This document shows, piece after piece, positions 60,823 through 64,000 of a DNA stretch of 64,000 bases. The notes beneath the pieces are model-generated. The model worked only from the letters and a program-made list of their open reading frames with translations, ran no database searches and had not been told where the DNA came from. Source of the stretch: Bacteroidota bacterium (GTDB lineage Bacteria; Bacteroidota; Bacteroidia; Chitinophagales; Saprospiraceae); contig JAIUPL010000010.1 in the NCBI GenBank assembly GCA_020160935.1, positions 124,001 through 188,000 of the forward strand, given 5' to 3'. A program made the position numbers and the translations under genes. How positions within the stretch are numbered: position 1 is the stretch's first letter; each line of letters begins with the position of its first letter.

Positions 60823-63780
60823 ATGGTCTTCCCCTTGAGCAATGGAAAACAGTGGTCGATCTTCCTCTGCCTCTTGTTGTGCATGCTGTCAGCAAAACCG
60901 CTGTGTACAGCACAACAGGTTTTGCTGCATGATTATGATATGCGGCGCATTAGTCTGCGAGATGGACTGGTCGATCAGGCTGTCACGGTGGCCTGTAAAG
61001 ACGAAAGAGGTATGCTATGGTTGGGTACCTCGAATGGGCTTTTTACCTACGATGGTTTTCGAATCTCCCGATACGATTTACCGGGCATGTACAGCCGGCA
61101 ACTGCCTGACTACCACATCACCGATCTTGAAGTAATAGAAGGGGCCGACATTATCCTTGTTTGTACCCCGCGTGGCGCCTGTGCCATTGATCCAATGGAA
61201 CGCACTAATATCCCGGAATGGGATCTGGGTATCCGCGACGGGCGCCTGTCGCGCTGCCTGCAATTCGAAAAAAGCACGGCAGGGTTTTATTTCGGATATT
61301 ACCCAGGTATGGTTTGCCGGGTAGACTGGCATAAACCCAAGCAACTGGTTATCGATCCATGGTTTGCAGTAGATGCAGGCTCCGAACTAAAAATGATCTC
61401 TGATCGTACCCGAAGTGACGCCGTTTGGTTATTGCCCAAGGCTTCAGAGGCCTGGTATGCAACCCCTGGAGAAAAATACAACTGCCCGGTAGATCCTGTT
61501 TCGAACAATTCCCCGATAGTAAAGGGACTCGTCAGTATTGCCTATGACAGAACATCACTGTACGGGTGGGATGGCGCATGGAATCTATACACTTATAACC
61601 CTGATAACAAGAGATGGGGCAAAAGTGCTATGGCTTTGAATCAATTATTTCCTGCTTTGAAGTCCATTGAAGCCGGATTTAATCACAAGGTAATGGTAAA
61701 TGCGGCCTTATCATTGGGAACGGAACAAACCGGTTTGTGTACCAATGCAGGCATGTACATCCTCCGTAAAAAAGTAACGGCATTTCATGCGGTTCCCGAA
61801 CTTGTCAACCAGGAAATAAGGGGTATTTACTCCGATTCTTCCGGAAGATGGTGGGCCAGCGCCTACAATGGTACCTACACCGGCCGTATTCGCAGCAAAA
61901 GTGAATTCCGGTATTATCCTGCTCTGTCAGGGGTGTGCAGTTTTTTACCAATTGGAAATAATACGTGTTTTCTTGCATTTGAAACAAACAAAGGGGTCGG
62001 GAAGTGGGATTTTCGATCAAATCGTTTGTTGAAAAATACAATTGTTGCATCTGATATTAGCGGTGTAGGAGAATTTCAGGCGCTATCGCTTTGCAGGGAT
62101 TTTCAGGGGGGGGTATGGGCCGGCTGTTTTCAGGGGGTGTTACACAACAGCGCGAACGCGCCTGACACTTTTCGAACCTTCGTTGATGCATCCACAGGTA
62201 ATGCATTTCACCAGTCTCTGGCGCGTACTATTTTGTCAGACAGGGATTCCAGCCTGTGGATCGGTACGGAAAATGGCCTTTATCACCTGATTTACAACAT
62301 CAGCAAGGCACGATTTGAGGAAGATCCTTCGTCGCCATATGCCAAAGGTGTTGTTATCAGCGGCTTGTATCAGGATCGTTTCAGCAACCTCTGGGTGGCG
62401 ACCAAGGGCAATGGCATAGCCTGCAGGTATAAAAGAGGACACTGGCGCTGGCTTACCACTGACAACGGGTTGAGCAACAACGTTACCTGCCGGATTGAAG
62501 GCAGCAATCAGGACCTGGTCATGTGGATTAGTACGCGGCAAGGATTGTCCCGATTCGATATTGCCAGTGGCACTTTTTGTAATTATTTTGAAGAAAACGG
62601 CCTTCCCTTCGACGAATTCAATACCGGTTCGAGCGCGAGGGAACCCGATGGAACCCTTTTCTTCGGGGGCCCCAACGGTTTAATGTATTTTAAGCCCGAT
62701 TCGGTGCCAGTACTCGGGTTTCATCATCAGACGATCATTCCTTCTGTAATGGCCTACAGTTCAAGGTATGACACCCTGATTACGTTTTCGATGCTGGACA
62801 AACCCTTGTCGCTCTGGCCATATCCTGAATACGTGGAAATCCTGCTGGGAGCAGATGAATATCTCCAGCGCGACAAAATTCGGTTCAGGTACCGCATGCT
62901 GGGTATTTCTGACAACTGGAATTTTACCAACGGAGAAAGGGAAATCAAGTATTTCAAACTTCCACCCGGGAAATACAGATTTGAAGTACAGGTATGGCTC
63001 CCGGGCGGCAGGTATGGCGAACCGGCATTTCTGTCGATCACAGTCCTCAAACCGTTTTATGAATCGTACTGGTTTATTGCATTCCTGATATTCAAAAGTT
63101 TGCTGCTGGCGCATTTGATTTACCTGCTTCGGGTAAGGAGAGTGCTGAAAGAACAGCAGATCCGCCGACAGATTGCGGACGACCTTCATGACGATATTGG
63201 CAACAAATTGAATATTGTGAGCATTCTTGCCCAGAAAATTTCCCGGGTTCAGGATTCTGCCAACGATACTGCCCAACAAACATCGCTGCAAAAACTCGTT
63301 GGGGTCACTAAAGAAGCACTCATGTCGCTGCATACGATGATATGGACAGTAGACCCCACTAAAGACAAGTTGGTAAACCTCCTGAATCGCATGGAAGATT
63401 TTGCCGACGACTTCCTGCGACCACTCAATATCGTGTTCTCTTTCAGGTTCCCTGCCCATGTGCCGGAACGGGAAATCAGCCTCAATATGCGACATCACCT
63501 GATTCTGATATACCAGGAATTACTGATGAATATGATCAAATATTCTCCACCGGTGCATATTAATTTTGTGGTAACCCTGTCTGAAGCCGGCAAATTTGAA
63601 CTGGAAATTCTGAACGAACACCGGCCCAACATCGGCGAATACGACCTGCTTTCCGGACGCAGGGGCCTGGAAAGCCTGAAAAGGCGCCTTGAACAGGTAG
63701 GCGGAGAACTGGCACAAACAGAAAGTGGAGATCAAATTCAGAAGACGAATCTTATTGTTTATAATATATATAAAAAATAA
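60823..63780 (+). CDS. Two-component sensor kinase with periplasmic propeller and HisKA_3-type kinase
   Basis: A 985-residue protein. A signal peptide (FLCLLLCMLSAKPLCTAQQ) leads into two-component regulator propeller repeats (ERGMLWLGTSNGLFTYDG, SSLWIGTENGLYHL, SNLWVATKGNGIACRY, VMWISTRQGLSRFD). A Y_Y_Y domain (~680-750) and one membrane helix (~752-772) follow. The cytoplasmic kinase has phospho-acceptor His789 in ADDLHDDIGNKLNIV and the N-box in YQELLMNMIKYS. The G-box is reduced (GRRGLESLKRRLEQVGG). It should sense a periplasmic signal and phosphorylate the regulator that begins 193 bases after its stop. A MITE-like element lies in that gap. Confidence 0.92.
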   Translation: MVFPLSNGKQWSIFLCLLLCMLSAKPLCTAQQVLLHDYDMRRISLRDGLVDQAVTVACKDERGMLWLGTSNGLFTYDGFRISRYDLPGMYSRQLPDYHITDLEVIEGADIILVCTPRGACAIDPMERTNIPEWDLGIRDGRLSRCLQFEKSTAGFYFGYYPGMVCRVDWHKPKQLVIDPWFAVDAGSELKMISDRTRSDAVWLLPKASEAWYATPGEKYNCPVDPVSNNSPIVKGLVSIAYDRTSLYGWDGAWNLYTYNPDNKRWGKSAMALNQLFPALKSIEAGFNHKVMVNAALSLGTEQTGLCTNAGMYILRKKVTAFHAVPELVNQEIRGIYSDSSGRWWASAYNGTYTGRIRSKSEFRYYPALSGVCSFLPIGNNTCFLAFETNKGVGKWDFRSNRLLKNTIVASDISGVGEFQALSLCRDFQGGVWAGCFQGVLHNSANAPDTFRTFVDASTGNAFHQSLARTILSDRDSSLWIGTENGLYHLIYNISKARFEEDPSSPYAKGVVISGLYQDRFSNLWVATKGNGIACRYKRGHWRWLTTDNGLSNNVTCRIEGSNQDLVMWISTRQGLSRFDIASGTFCNYFEENGLPFDEFNTGSSAREPDGTLFFGGPNGLMYFKPDSVPVLGFHHQTIIPSVMAYSSRYDTLITFSMLDKPLSLWPYPEYVEILLGADEYLQRDKIRFRYRMLGISDNWNFTNGEREIKYFKLPPGKYRFEVQVWLPGGRYGEPAFLSITVLKPFYESYWFIAFLIFKSLLLAHLIYLLRVRRVLKEQQIRRQIADDLHDDIGNKLNIVSILAQKISRVQDSANDTAQQTSLQKLVGVTKEALMSLHTMIWTVDPTKDKLVNLLNRMEDFADDFLRPLNIVFSFRFPAHVPEREISLNMRHHLILIYQELLMNMIKYSPPVHINFVVTLSEAGKFELEILNEHRPNIGEYDLLSGRRGLESLKRRLEQVGGELAQTESGDQIQKTNLIVYNIYKK

Positions 63781-63959
63781 AATGACTATCCGCATATTGT
63801 ACCCTATCCATTTTTGCTGTTGGCGCGGACGCCAACAGCGGCATTTCGTGGTAAGTCAAGCACAAATGCCATTGTTGGCGTCCTCGCCAACAATAACGGC
63901 TGGCCTGGCGTCGGCACCAAGATTTGGCGGCCTTGGGGTACAATATGCGGATAATCATT
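63781..63959. mobile_element. 179-bp MITE-like element with 24-bp terminal inverted repeats
   Basis: Left end AATGACTATCCGCATATTG plus TACCC (63781-63804) and right end (63936-63959) are inverse with one mismatch. The 8-base direct repeat AAAAATAA flanks it at 63773-63780 and 63960-63967, a possible target duplication that includes the kinase stop codon. The inside carries GTTGGCGCGGACGCCAAC and GTTGGCGTCCTCGCCAAC hairpins. No transposase is encoded. A partial relative lies at 22449. Confidence 0.85.
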
Positions 63960-63972
63960 AAAAATAAATATC

Positions 63973-64000
63973 ATGTTTAATATCGCTATTATCGAAGATG
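63973..64000 (+). CDS. Response regulator, first residues only (cut by window end)
   Basis: Reads MFNIAIIED, the usual first strand and acidic pocket of a receiver domain. With the HisKA_3-type kinase just upstream, a LuxR/NarL-type regulator is likely. Only nine codons are visible. Confidence 0.65.

Overview
The window looks like a chromosomal piece of a Bacteroidota genome, most likely Saprospiria. Supporting signs are a SusC/SusD pair, secreted proteins with C-terminal sorting-type domains, TAnnTTTG promoter motifs, a DUF5690 transporter, a short LeuA, and large TPR-like proteins with no known domain. The GC content is moderate and coding density is high. I see no rRNA, tRNA, CRISPR array or transposase gene.

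Layout. 1-1.6 kb: the end of an unknown gene and a four-helix membrane protein with an N-terminal domain resembling Effector-associated domain 11. 1.8-14 kb: a run of same-strand genes (AP-superfamily hydrolase, aminophosphonate-type FAD oxidase, phosphonatase-like HAD hydrolase, DUF5690 transporter broken by one stop codon, secreted metallo-hydrolase, second AP-superfamily hydrolase, SusC, SusD). I read this as a possible organophosphonate scavenging locus. 14.2-17.1 kb: frameshifted arsC-like gene, subclass B1 metallo-beta-lactamase, U32 family protein and ferredoxin. 17.4-19.2 kb: an ArsR-led four-gene operon with a doubled operator. 19.4-31.4 kb: a large secreted protein, TPR-like proteins, a YbhB/PEBP protein, DinB, SulP, DoxX, glutathione peroxidase and DUF4407 genes.

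31.8-44.6 kb holds a complete branched-chain amino-acid pathway in one direction: leuA, leuC, leuD, leuB, ilvE, ilvD, ilvB, ilvN, ilvC, ilvA. Four of its junctions carry copies of a ~145-bp palindromic repeat, and the ilvB-ilvN junction also carries an antisense S23-type four-helix-bundle gene. 44.7-64 kb: a second large secreted protein, another TPR-like protein, amidohydrolase, OxyR, two tandem beta-propeller lipoproteins, a DUF1080-esterase fusion, GH5 glycosidase, homogentisate dioxygenase, a further TPR-like protein, and a hybrid propeller sensor kinase followed by the start of its response regulator.

The most unusual feature is the number of long, often near-perfect inverted repeats at gene ends (about 13 in 64 kb). 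One family has low-complexity tandem arms (TTATTGG/TTATTAAG type) around a conserved core and recurs six times. Others use different arm sequences (GTTGAT, GTGTTTTC, GCAGATCGCGC) in the same arm-core-arm layout. Several supply the last codons or the stop codon of the adjacent gene. A separate 179-bp MITE-like element with 24-bp terminal inverted repeats sits between the sensor kinase and its regulator, with a partial relative near 22.5 kb.
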